Shown here: positions 35,712-43,615 of the stretch, piece after piece
Layout of the letters: each line of letters opens with the position of its first letter
Numbering within the stretch: position 1 is the first letter of the stretch
Source: Paracoccaceae bacterium
Lineage (GTDB): Bacteria > Pseudomonadota > Alphaproteobacteria > Rhodobacterales > Rhodobacteraceae
DNA: 64,000 nucleotides
NCBI GenBank assembly: GCA_024742695.1
Contig: JANSXY010000014.1
Location: 26,507 to 90,506 of the forward strand
Direction: 5' to 3'
Made by a program: the position numbers and the translations under genes
The notes under the pieces: generated by a model
Seen by the model: only the letters and a program-made list of their open reading frames with translations
The model's database searches: none
Told to the model about the DNA's origin: nothing

Positions 35712-37264
35712 GCCCGCGCCCCCCAGATCGCGCCCAGCGCCGCGGCGATGGCGCCCGCATCGGCCTCGACCCAGCGCGCCGCGACGACCTGGTCGGGCCG
35801 CACGAGATAAAGCGCCTGCCGCGCCGCGCCAAGATAGCGCCGCGCCAGCGTCTCGGTCAGTTCCGGGGCGACCACGTCCAGCCCGTCGATCTGCGGCGCG
35901 GCGCAGCCCAGCGCCAGCAGCACCGGGCGCCCGCCCAGCGCCTCGGTCAGCCAGCCGTTGCCCAGTGGCGCATCGGGCGCGACCGCGCCGGGGCGGCTGA
36001 CCTCGGGCAGGTCGGGATGGTCCGGCGCGCCGGGCAGCGGGTAGACGCAGGGCTGCGACAGCCGCCCGCCGTTGACGAAGGCGCGGGCGAAACCGGTCTT
36101 GCCGGCCAGCGACAGGACCGCATCGCGGAACCGCCGCTCGGCCCCGTCGGCCGGGGTCATGAACCGGGTGGTGCGGCTGGAATTGAGAATGTTCTCGTCC
36201 GCGCCATGCACCCTTTCGCGGTCGTAGTCGTCGAGGATCGCGGGGGCCGCGCGCCCCTCCACCACCGCGGCCAGCCGCCAGCCCAGCGCATCGACATCCT
36301 GCAACCCGCCGTTGCCGCCGCGCGCCCCGAAGGGCGAGACGACATGCGCGCTGTCGCCGGCGAAGATCACCCGGCCATGCACGAACCGCGCCAGCCGCCG
36401 GCACTGGAAGCTGTAGATCGACACCCAGTCGAGCCGGAAATCGTCATGCCCCACGACCTTGCGGATCCGCGGGATCACCTTCTCGGGCTTGCGCTCCTCG
36501 TCGGGGTCGGTGTCCCAGCCCAGTTGCAGGTCGATCCGGTAGATGTTGTCGGGCTGCTTGTGCAGCAGCGCCGACTGGCCGGGATGGAACGTCGGTTCGA
36601 ACCAGAACCAGCGTTCGGCGGGAAACTCGGCCGTCATCTCGATATCGGCGATGAGGAACCGTTCCTCGAACAGCTCGCCCTCGAAATCGAGGTCCATCAT
36701 CGACCGGATCGGCGACTTGGCGCCATCGCAGGCGATCATGTAGTCGGCCGTCAACGCATAGGGCCCGTCGGGCGTTTCGATCGAGACATGGACATGGTCG
36801 CCCGCCTGGTCCACCGCCGTGACACGGTTCTTGAACCGCAGGTCGACCAGCGGCTCCTCCAGCGCGCGGCGCACCAGCATCTCCTCGATATGGTATTGCT
36901 GGAGGTTGATGAAGGCCGGCATCTTGTGGCCGTCCTCGGGCAACAGGTCGAAGGAATAGACCTCTTCGTCGCGGTGATAGGTGCGGCCGACCTTCCAGGT
37001 CACGCCCATGTCGACGGCCTGTTCGCCCACCCCGATCCGGTCGAGGATTTCCAGCGACCGTTTCGACCAGCAGATCGCCCGGCTGCCGACCGAAACGACG
37101 TTGTTGTCGTCCAGCAGGACCGAGGCCACGCCCTGCCCGGCCAGGTCCAGCGCCATCGCCAGCCCGATCGGCCCGGCGCCGACGATGACGACCTTGTGCC
37201 GCGGCTCGGGATGCTTCAGCCCCGGCGGGGCCGCGTAGGGAAAGGGCTTGTAATCGTAGGGCAT
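35708..37264 (-). CDS. FAD-dependent aromatic-ring hydroxylase (PheA/MhpA-like)
   Basis: A 518-residue class A flavoprotein monooxygenase. It shows the N-terminal GXGXXG Rossmann motif (VVIVGAGPIGLAMALDL, about residues 25-41), a DG motif (MIACDGAKSPIR) and the FAD-ribityl GD motif (VIFAGDSAHVVSPFGARGGN). The C-terminal thioredoxin-like extension is present. Relatives hydroxylate phenols or phenylacetates using NAD(P)H and O2. In this cluster it probably supplies homogentisate from a hydroxyphenyl compound, but the substrate is inferred. The ATG at 37264 fits the family start. Confidence 0.87.
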   Translation of the reverse strand: MPYDYKPFPYAAPPGLKHPEPRHKVVIVGAGPIGLAMALDLAGQGVASVLLDDNNVVSVGSRAICWSKRSLEILDRIGVGEQAVDMGVTWKVGRTYHRDEEVYSFDLLPEDGHKMPAFINLQQYHIEEMLVRRALEEPLVDLRFKNRVTAVDQAGDHVHVSIETPDGPYALTADYMIACDGAKSPIRSMMDLDFEGELFEERFLIADIEMTAEFPAERWFWFEPTFHPGQSALLHKQPDNIYRIDLQLGWDTDPDEERKPEKVIPRIRKVVGHDDFRLDWVSIYSFQCRRLARFVHGRVIFAGDSAHVVSPFGARGGNGGLQDVDALGWRLAAVVEGRAAPAILDDYDRERVHGADENILNSSRTTRFMTPADGAERRFRDAVLSLAGKTGFARAFVNGGRLSQPCVYPLPGAPDHPDLPEVSRPGAVAPDAPLGNGWLTEALGGRPVLLALGCAAPQIDGLDVVAPELTETLARRYLGAARQALYLVRPDQVVAARWVEADAGAIAAALGAIWGARA

Positions 37265-37287
37265 GGTCTCCTCCCGGTGCCGCGGCT

Positions 37288-38238
37288 TCAGCCCTGCAAC
37301 GCCTCCCACATCTGGCGGTCGCGCTCGGCCGTCCAGATGCGGGGGGTATCTATGCCGCGCGCCTCGTCATAGGCGCGGGCGACGTTGAAGGGCAGGCAAT
37401 GCTCGTAGATCGCGAAATCGGCGAACTTCGGGTCACAGGCCGCGCGCACCGCGTCCCAGGCCTCTTTCAGGCTGCCGCCGCGGGCCACGACCTTCTCCGC
37501 CGGCTTGTAGGTGGAGGCGACGAAATCGGCGGTGCTGGCGATCGCCTTCGCCACCATCTCTTCGCCCACCAGCGCATCGCCGCGACCGGGCGCGATGGCC
37601 TTGGGCCCGAACGCGGCGATATTGGCCAGGGTGTCCGGCCAGTCGGCGAAATGGCCGTCGCCGCAATAGCAGGCGGAGTGGTATTCGACGATGTCGCCGG
37701 TGAACATCACCTCGGCATCGGGCAGCCAGACCACCGCGTCGCCGGCGGTATGGGCCCGGCCCAGATGCATGATGTCCACCCGGCGGTTGCCGAGGTAGAC
37801 GGTCATCCGTTCCGAGAACGTCGTGGTCGGCCAGGTCAGGCCGGGGATTTCCTCGTGCCCCTGGAAAAGCCGCGGGAAGCGGCCGAACTCGCTGTCCCAA
37901 TCCTCCTGCCCGCGTTCGGCGACCATCGCGCGGGCGGCGTCGGACATGATGATCTCGCGCGCGCCATAGGCCGAGGCGCCCAGCACCCGCACGGCGTGGT
38001 AATGGGTCAGCACCAGGTGGGTGATCGGCTTGTCGGTGACCTCGCGGACATGTTCGATCACCTTGCGCGCCAGCCGTGGCGTCGCCTGCGCCTCGACGAT
38101 CATCACGCTGTCGTCGCCGACGATGACGCCGGTGTTCGGATCGCCCTCGGCGGTGAAGGCGTAAAGGCCGGGGCCGATTTCCGAGAAACTGGTCTTCTTT
38201 TCCGTCAGGTCGCCCTGCGAGGCGAATGCCTTGGCCAT
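37288..38238 (-). CDS. Metallo-beta-lactamase-fold protein with altered metal motif
   Basis: A 316-residue MBL-fold protein of the aromatic-degradation type. The usual H-x-H-x-D-H motif reads THYHAVR: His79 and His81 are kept, but Asp and His become Val83 and Arg84, so the second metal site should be damaged. Later ligands RAHTAGD and MFTGDIVEYHS remain. It may bind one metal or act non-hydrolytically. It lies five bases after fahA and 23 before the hydroxylase gene in the homogentisate operon; a role on a ring-cleavage or side product is a guess. Confidence 0.82.
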   Translation of the reverse strand: MAKAFASQGDLTEKKTSFSEIGPGLYAFTAEGDPNTGVIVGDDSVMIVEAQATPRLARKVIEHVREVTDKPITHLVLTHYHAVRVLGASAYGAREIIMSDAARAMVAERGQEDWDSEFGRFPRLFQGHEEIPGLTWPTTTFSERMTVYLGNRRVDIMHLGRAHTAGDAVVWLPDAEVMFTGDIVEYHSACYCGDGHFADWPDTLANIAAFGPKAIAPGRGDALVGEEMVAKAIASTADFVASTYKPAEKVVARGGSLKEAWDAVRAACDPKFADFAIYEHCLPFNVARAYDEARGIDTPRIWTAERDRQMWEALQG

Positions 38239-38243
38239 CGTCG

Positions 38244-39509
38244 TCACTCCTTCGCCCAATCCGGCAGGCCGGCCGCGGGCAGCACCTGCCCCGTGCAATC
38301 GCCGAAACCGATACGGTAGCCATCGCCCTGCGCGTGGCCGCGCAGGATCAGCGTGTCGCCATCTTCCATGAAGCTGCGCGTCACGCCCGGCACGATCTCC
38401 AGCGGCTCCTTGCCGCCCCACGAAAGCTCCAGCAGGCTGCCGCGGCTGTCCTTCGTCTCGCCGGAAATCGTGCCCGATCCCAGCAGGTCGCCCACGTTCA
38501 TCGGACAGCCCGAGGTGGTGTGGTGGCACAATTGCTGCGCGGCGGAATAGTAAAGCTCGCGCGCATTGGTGCGGGCGATGACGGTTTCCCGGCCACCCTC
38601 GGGCGTCAGCGCCGCCTCCAGCGACAGATCGAGGTTCAGGGGCCCCGGTTCCCTCAGGTAGGGCAGCAGCGGCCGGTCGCGTGGCGGCGTGGGCACCCGG
38701 AACTCGGCCAGTGCCGCCGTCATCACGATCCAGGGGGAAATCGTCGTCGCCGTCGCCTTCGCCTGGAACGGGCCAAGCGGCTGGTATTCCCAGGCCTGGA
38801 TGTCGCGCGCCGACCAGTCGTTCAGCAGGACGTAGCCGAAGATCATCGCCTCGGCCTCGGCCACGCCGACCATTCCGTCCGAGGGCTGGCCCACCACCGC
38901 GCCCAGTTCCAGTTCGAAGTCGAAGCGGCGGCAGGGGGCGAAGACCGGAAGCTCGGCATCCGGGGCCTTCAGCTGCCCCCAGGGGCGGCGTACCGGCGTG
39001 CCGGACACGACGACGGAAGAGGCGCGGCCATTGTAGCCGATCGGGATCGACAGCCAGTTCGGCGGCAGCGCGTTTTCCGGCCCCCGGAACATCGTGCCCA
39101 CGTTGAAGGCATGGTTCTTGCCCGCGTAGAAATCGGTATATTCCGAAACGAGGAACGGCAGGTGCAACTCCACCGCATCCTGCGGCACCAGATGCGGCTC
39201 CACCTCGCCCCGCCAGTCGGACCCTTCGGCCAGCAATTCGACCATCCGCGCGCGGAAGGTCGCCCAGGCCTCGGGCCCCAGTTCCATCAGCTCGTTCCAG
39301 AACGGCACGTCGAAGACCGGCCCGCCGGCCAGGTCGATCAGCCCGGCCTCTTCCAGCGCGGCCACGTCGGCGATCATCGCGCCGATCGCCACGCCGCAGC
39401 GCGGTTCGTCCCCTTCCAGCGAGAAGACCCCGCAGGGCAGGTTGTTGAGCGGAAAGTCGGTGTCGGGCGCATTGGCGCTGTCGACCCAGGATCGGATTAG
39501 CTTCGTCAT
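38244..39509 (-). CDS. fahA: Fumarylacetoacetase
   Basis: A 421-residue FAH-family hydrolase that splits fumarylacetoacetate (or maleylacetoacetate) into fumarate and acetoacetate, the final step of homogentisate breakdown. Metal/catalytic regions include FDFELELGAVVG, NDWSARDIQAWEYQPLGPF and the N-terminal DFYAGKNHAFNVGTMF. The length and two-domain layout match the eukaryote-like long FAH. The ATG at 39509 has an AAGG ribosome site. No maleylacetoacetate isomerase gene is adjacent, unless the distant GST-like gene at 54457 or another locus supplies it. Confidence 0.94.
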   Translation of the reverse strand: MTKLIRSWVDSANAPDTDFPLNNLPCGVFSLEGDEPRCGVAIGAMIADVAALEEAGLIDLAGGPVFDVPFWNELMELGPEAWATFRARMVELLAEGSDWRGEVEPHLVPQDAVELHLPFLVSEYTDFYAGKNHAFNVGTMFRGPENALPPNWLSIPIGYNGRASSVVVSGTPVRRPWGQLKAPDAELPVFAPCRRFDFELELGAVVGQPSDGMVGVAEAEAMIFGYVLLNDWSARDIQAWEYQPLGPFQAKATATTISPWIVMTAALAEFRVPTPPRDRPLLPYLREPGPLNLDLSLEAALTPEGGRETVIARTNARELYYSAAQQLCHHTTSGCPMNVGDLLGSGTISGETKDSRGSLLELSWGGKEPLEIVPGVTRSFMEDGDTLILRGHAQGDGYRIGFGDCTGQVLPAAGLPDWAKE

Positions 39510-39520
39510 TGCCGACCTTC

Positions 39521-39706
39521 TCAATAGCCGCCGCCGACCGACAGCGAAACGTCCGGCCGCCCGTCGGATCGCAGCGGTAGCTTATCACGTAGGTCGGCCT
39601 TGCCCCTGGCGTCGCGGATCGTGCGCGGCACGTTCACGATAGCGACCACGAGGAGCGCGATGGCGACCCAGCCACCGACCGTCACCGATCCGATGAACTC
39701 GATCAT
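39521..39706 (-). CDS. 61-residue single-pass membrane protein in the homogentisate operon
   Basis: An unrecognised small protein with one strong transmembrane helix (about residues 9-26, [18 protein letters not shown]), a charged linker ([16 protein letters not shown]) and a polar Gly-rich end. Its ATG overlaps the hmgA stop as ATGA, and fahA follows 11 bases later, so it is clearly read as part of the operon. Charge distribution suggests N-out, C-in. No function can be assigned; anchoring pathway enzymes or assisting uptake are possibilities. Confidence 0.78.
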   Translation of the reverse strand: MIEFIGSVTVGGWVAIALLVVAIVNVPRTIRDARGKADLRDKLPLRSDGRPDVSLSVGGGY

Positions 39707-41058
39707 TTCTTCCCCGGCGTTCCGTCGAACTTCTTCTCCAGACTGGTCCAGCAGTCGATGTAATCGTCCTGCAACGGCGCCTCTTTCGCGGCGAATTCCG
39801 TCAGGTGCTGCGGGAACCGCGTCTCGAACATGAACGACATGGTGTTGTCGAGCTTGTCGGGGCCGAGATTGGCGGTCGAGGCCTTCTCGAACGCCTCGCG
39901 GTCGGGGCCGTGGGGGATCATCATGTTGTGCAGGCTCATGCCGCCGGGCACGAAGCCCTGCGGCTTGGCATCATACTGGCCGTAGATGTTGCCCATCAGC
40001 TCCGACATGATGTTCTTGTGGTACCACGGCGGGCGGAAGGTGTCTTCCATCACCATCCAGCGTTCCCGGAACAGCACGAAATCGATGTTCGCGGTGCCCG
40101 GCACGCCCGAGGGCGCGGTCAGCACGGTGAAGATCGACGGATCGGGATGGTCGAACAGGATCGCGCCGACCGGGCAGTAAGTGCGCAGGTCGTACTTGTA
40201 GGGCGCGTAGTTGCCATGCCAGGCCACCACGTCGAGCGGACTTTGCCCGATCCGGGTTTCGTGGAACTGCCCGCACCACTTGATCGTCAGGGTCGACGGC
40301 GCCTCGCGATCCTCGAAGGCCGCGACGGGGGCCTTGAAGTCGCGCGGGTTGGCCATGCAGTTGGCGCCGATCGGGCCGCGGCCGGGCAGTTCGAACTTCT
40401 GGCCGTAGTTCTCGCAGACGAAGCCGCGGCAGGGGCCTTCCAGCACCTCGACGCGGTAGACGAGGCCGCGCGGGATGATCGCGATTTCCTTGGGCTCGAG
40501 GTCGATCACCCCAAGCTCGGTGCAGAACCGCAGCCGGCCTTCCTGCGGCACCACCAGAAGCTCGCTGTCGGCGGAGAAGAAATAGGCATCCTGCATCGAC
40601 GCCGTGACCAGGTAGACATGGCTCGCCATCCCCACCTGGGTGTTCACGTCGCCCGCCGTGGTCATCGTGCGCATCCCGGTCAGCCAGGTCAGCGGCGCAT
40701 CGGTATGCGGCACCGGATCCCAGCGGTACTGGCCGAGGCTGACGACGTCGGGATCGACGTTCGGCGCGGATTTCCAGTGCGGCAGATCGATCCGCGTGTA
40801 GCGGGCCGAATGCTTCACCGAGGGGCGGATGCGGTAGCACCAGGTCCGTTCCGGCGGGTTCGCGGTGAAGGCGGTGCCCGAAAGCTGCTCGCCATACAGG
40901 CCGTAATTGCACCGTTGCGGCGAGTTCATGCCCTGCGGCAGGGCACCGGGCAGCGCCTCGGTCTCGAAGTCGTTGCCGAAGCCCGGCATGTAGCCTTCCA
41001 CCGTGCCGACGTTGGAAGGGGCGCGGACCATCCCGCGCGGCAAGTCGAAGCTGGTCAT
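39703..41058 (-). CDS. hmgA: Homogentisate 1,2-dioxygenase
   Basis: A 451-residue non-haem Fe(II) dioxygenase that opens the ring of homogentisate to maleylacetoacetate in tyrosine/phenylalanine catabolism. Iron ligands are in [13 protein letters not shown] (His and Glu) and [12 protein letters not shown] (second His). The N-terminal [21 protein letters not shown] is diagnostic. First gene of the operon hmgA-small protein-fahA-MBL-hydroxylase-DUF2783, driven by a promoter with an operator-like palindrome and facing a divergent marR gene. Confidence 0.97.
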   Translation of the reverse strand: MTSFDLPRGMVRAPSNVGTVEGYMPGFGNDFETEALPGALPQGMNSPQRCNYGLYGEQLSGTAFTANPPERTWCYRIRPSVKHSARYTRIDLPHWKSAPNVDPDVVSLGQYRWDPVPHTDAPLTWLTGMRTMTTAGDVNTQVGMASHVYLVTASMQDAYFFSADSELLVVPQEGRLRFCTELGVIDLEPKEIAIIPRGLVYRVEVLEGPCRGFVCENYGQKFELPGRGPIGANCMANPRDFKAPVAAFEDREAPSTLTIKWCGQFHETRIGQSPLDVVAWHGNYAPYKYDLRTYCPVGAILFDHPDPSIFTVLTAPSGVPGTANIDFVLFRERWMVMEDTFRPPWYHKNIMSELMGNIYGQYDAKPQGFVPGGMSLHNMMIPHGPDREAFEKASTANLGPDKLDNTMSFMFETRFPQHLTEFAAKEAPLQDDYIDCWTSLEKKFDGTPGKK

Positions 41059-41102
41059 GATATCCTCCCGGTCGCGTCCGGCGCGTCCTGTCCTCGGTAT
41101 GG

Positions 41103-41130
41103 ATTATCGTTGCAGATGCAACGAAGTCAA
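41103..41130 (-). promoter_or_regulatory. hmgA promoter with MarR-type operator in the spacer
   Basis: On the minus strand TTGACT (41130-41125), 16 bases, then GATAAT (41108-41103) form a good sigma-70 promoter for hmgA. The spacer is almost wholly a perfect palindrome, CGTTGCAGATGCAACG (41108-41123), typical of a MarR dimer site. Occupation would block RNA polymerase. The divergent marR ATG is 49 bases away; a weaker TTGACG-N16-CATGAT (41142-41169) could serve marR with almost no leader. Confidence 0.72.
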
Positions 41131-41178
41131 GCCATGTGCGCTTGACGGGGCCGGCGCGCCCGCCATGATCGGCGCATC

Positions 41179-41613
41179 ATGACCGGCTTCGATCTCGACG
41201 ATTTCCTGCCCTACCAGCTTGCCGTGGCCGCGGCCCGCGTCAGCCGCGGCTTCGCCGACCGCTACCGCGAGGAGTTCGGCATCACGATCCCCGAATGGCG
41301 GGTGCTGGCGCATCTGTCGGCCGCCGGCGCGCCGGTCAGCGTGCGCGAGATCCACGCGCGGGTGGACATGGACAAGTCCAAGGTCAGCCGGGCGGCGGCG
41401 CGGCTGGAACGCGCGGGCCTCGTCGCCAAGGCCGAGAACGCCGTGGACCGGCGGCTTGTGGCGCTGACGCTGACACCGGCGGGCGCGGCGCTGGTGGCGC
41501 GGATCGTGCCCGTGGCGCTGGACTGGCAGGCGGAAATGACCGCGCGGCTGGGCAGCGCCGGGGATGTCGCGGCGTTTCGCCGGGTTCTGGCGCGGGTGAT
41601 CGAAGAGGCGTGA
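41179..41613 (+). CDS. MarR family transcriptional regulator
   Basis: A 144-residue winged-helix repressor. The recognition region is SVREIHARVDMDKSKVSRAAARLERAGLV (about residues 54-82) followed by the wing VDRRLVALTLTPAG. Divergent from hmgA with a perfect palindrome between them, it most likely represses the homogentisate operon and releases on binding an aromatic intermediate such as homogentisate; the ligand is inferred. No ribosome site precedes the ATG, so the message may be nearly leaderless. Confidence 0.88.
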   Translation: MTGFDLDDFLPYQLAVAAARVSRGFADRYREEFGITIPEWRVLAHLSAAGAPVSVREIHARVDMDKSKVSRAAARLERAGLVAKAENAVDRRLVALTLTPAGAALVARIVPVALDWQAEMTARLGSAGDVAAFRRVLARVIEEA

Positions 41614-41709
41614 GCGGGCCTTCGTGACGCCGCGTCGCCCATGCTTTCGCTTGGCGGCGGGGCGGGATTGCCGCTAGCCTCTGCCCGACGTCTTGGGGAG
41701 GGTCGGGAC

Positions 41710-42885
41710 ATGAGCGATATCGTCATCCTGTCGGGCGCGCGCACCGCGATCGGCACGTTCGGCGGCGGGCTGGCCGGTGTTTCGCCGATCACGCTGGGCG
41801 CCATCGCGGCGAAGGCCGCCATCGATCGCGCCGGGGTGGCGGCGGACCGCATCGGCCATGTCGTCTTCGGCCATGTCATCAATACCGAGCCGCGCGACAT
41901 GTACCTGTCGCGCGTCGCCGCGATCGAGGCGGGTATCCCGAACGGCACCCCGGCGATGAACGTCAACCGGCTGTGCGGATCGGGCGCGCAGGCCGTCGTT
42001 TCGGCGATCCAGGCGCTGCTGCTGGGCGATGCCGACTTCGCGCTCGCCGGCGGCGCGGAAAGCATGAGCCGGTCGCCGCATGCGCTGACGGTCGCGCGGT
42101 TCGGCCAGAAGATGGGCGATACCCGCGCGGTGGACATGATGACCGGTGCGCTGACCTGCCCGTTCGGTACCGGCCACATGGGTGTGACGGCGGAAAACGT
42201 GGCGCGCGAACACGGGATCGACCGGGCCGCGCAGGACGCGTTCGCGCTGGAAAGCCAGGCACGCGCCGCCCGGGCCATCGCCGAGGGCCGGTTCGCCGAG
42301 CAGATCGTTCCGGTGGAGGTGAAGGGCCGCAAGGGTCCGGTGATCTTCGACACCGACGAGCATCCCAAGGCCACCACCGCCGAGGCGCTGGCCGGCCTGC
42401 GCCCGGTGTTCGAGAAGGACGGCACGGTGACGGCGGGCAATGCCAGCGGCATCAACGACGGCGCGGCGGCGCTGGTGCTGGCGCGGGCCGAGGCGGCCGA
42501 GGCGTCGGGCGTCAAACCCCGCGCCCGCGTGCTGGGCTATGCCCATGCCGGGGTGCGGCCCGAGGTGATGGGCATCGGCCCGATCCCGGCGGTCGAGGCG
42601 CTGTGCGCCCGCACCGGCCTGACGGCGGACGATTTCGACGTGATCGAATCGAACGAGGCCTTCGCGGCGCAGGCGCTGGCGGTGAACAGGGGCCTTGGCC
42701 TCGACCCCGCGAAGGTCAATCCCAACGGCGGCGCGATCGCGCTGGGCCATCCGGTCGGGGCGACCGGCGCGATCCTCGTGGTCAAGGCGCTGTACGAGCT
42801 GGAGCGGACCGGTGGCAGGCGGGCGCTGATCACCATGTGCATCGGCGGCGGCCAGGGCATCGCGCTGGCCTTCGAGCGGATGTGA
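41710..42885 (+). CDS. Acetyl-CoA C-acetyltransferase-type thiolase
   Basis: A 391-residue thiolase. Catalytic residues: Cys89 in NRLCGSGAQA, His in GHPVGATGA (about residue 346) and Cys in MCIGGGQG (about 377). It either condenses two acetyl-CoA to acetoacetyl-CoA or runs in reverse in breakdown. Next to the homogentisate genes, a role in handling acetoacetyl-CoA derived from acetoacetate is attractive, but this is a paralogue-rich family and PhaA or beta-oxidation functions remain possible. GGGAGG precedes the ATG at 41710; an upstream ATG at 41641 is less likely. Confidence 0.92.
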   Translation: MSDIVILSGARTAIGTFGGGLAGVSPITLGAIAAKAAIDRAGVAADRIGHVVFGHVINTEPRDMYLSRVAAIEAGIPNGTPAMNVNRLCGSGAQAVVSAIQALLLGDADFALAGGAESMSRSPHALTVARFGQKMGDTRAVDMMTGALTCPFGTGHMGVTAENVAREHGIDRAAQDAFALESQARAARAIAEGRFAEQIVPVEVKGRKGPVIFDTDEHPKATTAEALAGLRPVFEKDGTVTAGNASGINDGAAALVLARAEAAEASGVKPRARVLGYAHAGVRPEVMGIGPIPAVEALCARTGLTADDFDVIESNEAFAAQALAVNRGLGLDPAKVNPNGGAIALGHPVGATGAILVVKALYELERTGGRRALITMCIGGGQGIALAFERM

Positions 42886-42896
42886 CACCCGGCAAG

Positions 42897-42945
42897 GCGG
42901 GGGGCTCTGCCCCCCTTGCCCCCCGGGATATTTGAAGACCAAAAT
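42897..42945 (+). repeat. Dispersed intergenic repeat, copy 3
   Basis: A G-rich/C-rich hairpin (GGCGGGGGGC with GCCCCCC) runs into the box at 42919-42945: C6, GGGATATTTGAAGACC, AAAATC. It lies between the convergent thiolase and yggS genes, ten bases from the yggS stop. Confidence 0.85.
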
Positions 42946-42955
42946 CGGACGCGGC

Positions 42956-43615
42956 CTACCCGGCCTTCGCCGCCCGCGCCCCGAAGATCGCGCTGCCGAC
43001 GCGGACATGGGTGGCGCCGTGGGCGATGGCGGTTTCGAAATCGGCGCTCATTCCCATCGAGAGGCCGGCAAGCCCGTTCCGCGCCCCGATCCCGGCCAGC
43101 ATCGCGAAATGCGGCGCGGGGTCTTCGCCGTCGGGCGGGATGCACATCACGCCGGCCACCGGCAGGTCCATCGCCCGGCATTCGGCGATGAAGGCATCCG
43201 CGGTTTCCGGCAGGACGCCGGCCTTTTGCGGCTCGGCCCCGGTGTTGACCTGCACGAACAGCGCCGGGCAGGCCCCGCGCGCCTGCGCCTGCGTGGCGAG
43301 TTTCTTCGCCAGGCTGGGCCGGTCGAGCGTGTGGATCGCCTCGAACAGCTCCATCGCCTGCTTCGCCTTGTTCGACTGCAGCGGCCCGATCATGTGGACC
43401 GCGACGCCGGGAAAGCGGGCGCGCCAGGCCGGCCATTTCGCCGCCGCCTCCTGCACGTAGTTCTCACCGAACAGCCGGTGCCCCTCTTCCAGTACCGCCT
43501 CGACCCGGTCGTTCGGCTGCACCTTGGACACCGCGATCAGGTGCACCGATCCCGGCGCGCGCCCCGCCGCCGCCTCGGCCCTTGCGATCCGGTCCAGGAT
43601 GTCAGCCAGCGGCAT
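42956..43615 (-). CDS. YggS-type PLP homeostasis protein
   Basis: A 219-residue alanine-racemase-fold protein that binds pyridoxal phosphate and maintains vitamin B6 balance. The PLP lysine lies in LIAVSKVQPN (about residue 31). Other family signs are FGENYVQEA, HMIGPLQSNKAK and the C-terminal LSMGMSADFETAI with GATHVRVGSAIFG. The start overlaps the end of the sulfotransferase gene by 14 bases, so both are on one transcript although their roles appear unrelated. Confidence 0.95.
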   Translation of the reverse strand: MPLADILDRIARAEAAAGRAPGSVHLIAVSKVQPNDRVEAVLEEGHRLFGENYVQEAAAKWPAWRARFPGVAVHMIGPLQSNKAKQAMELFEAIHTLDRPSLAKKLATQAQARGACPALFVQVNTGAEPQKAGVLPETADAFIAECRAMDLPVAGVMCIPPDGEDPAPHFAMLAGIGARNGLAGLSMGMSADFETAIAHGATHVRVGSAIFGARAAKAG

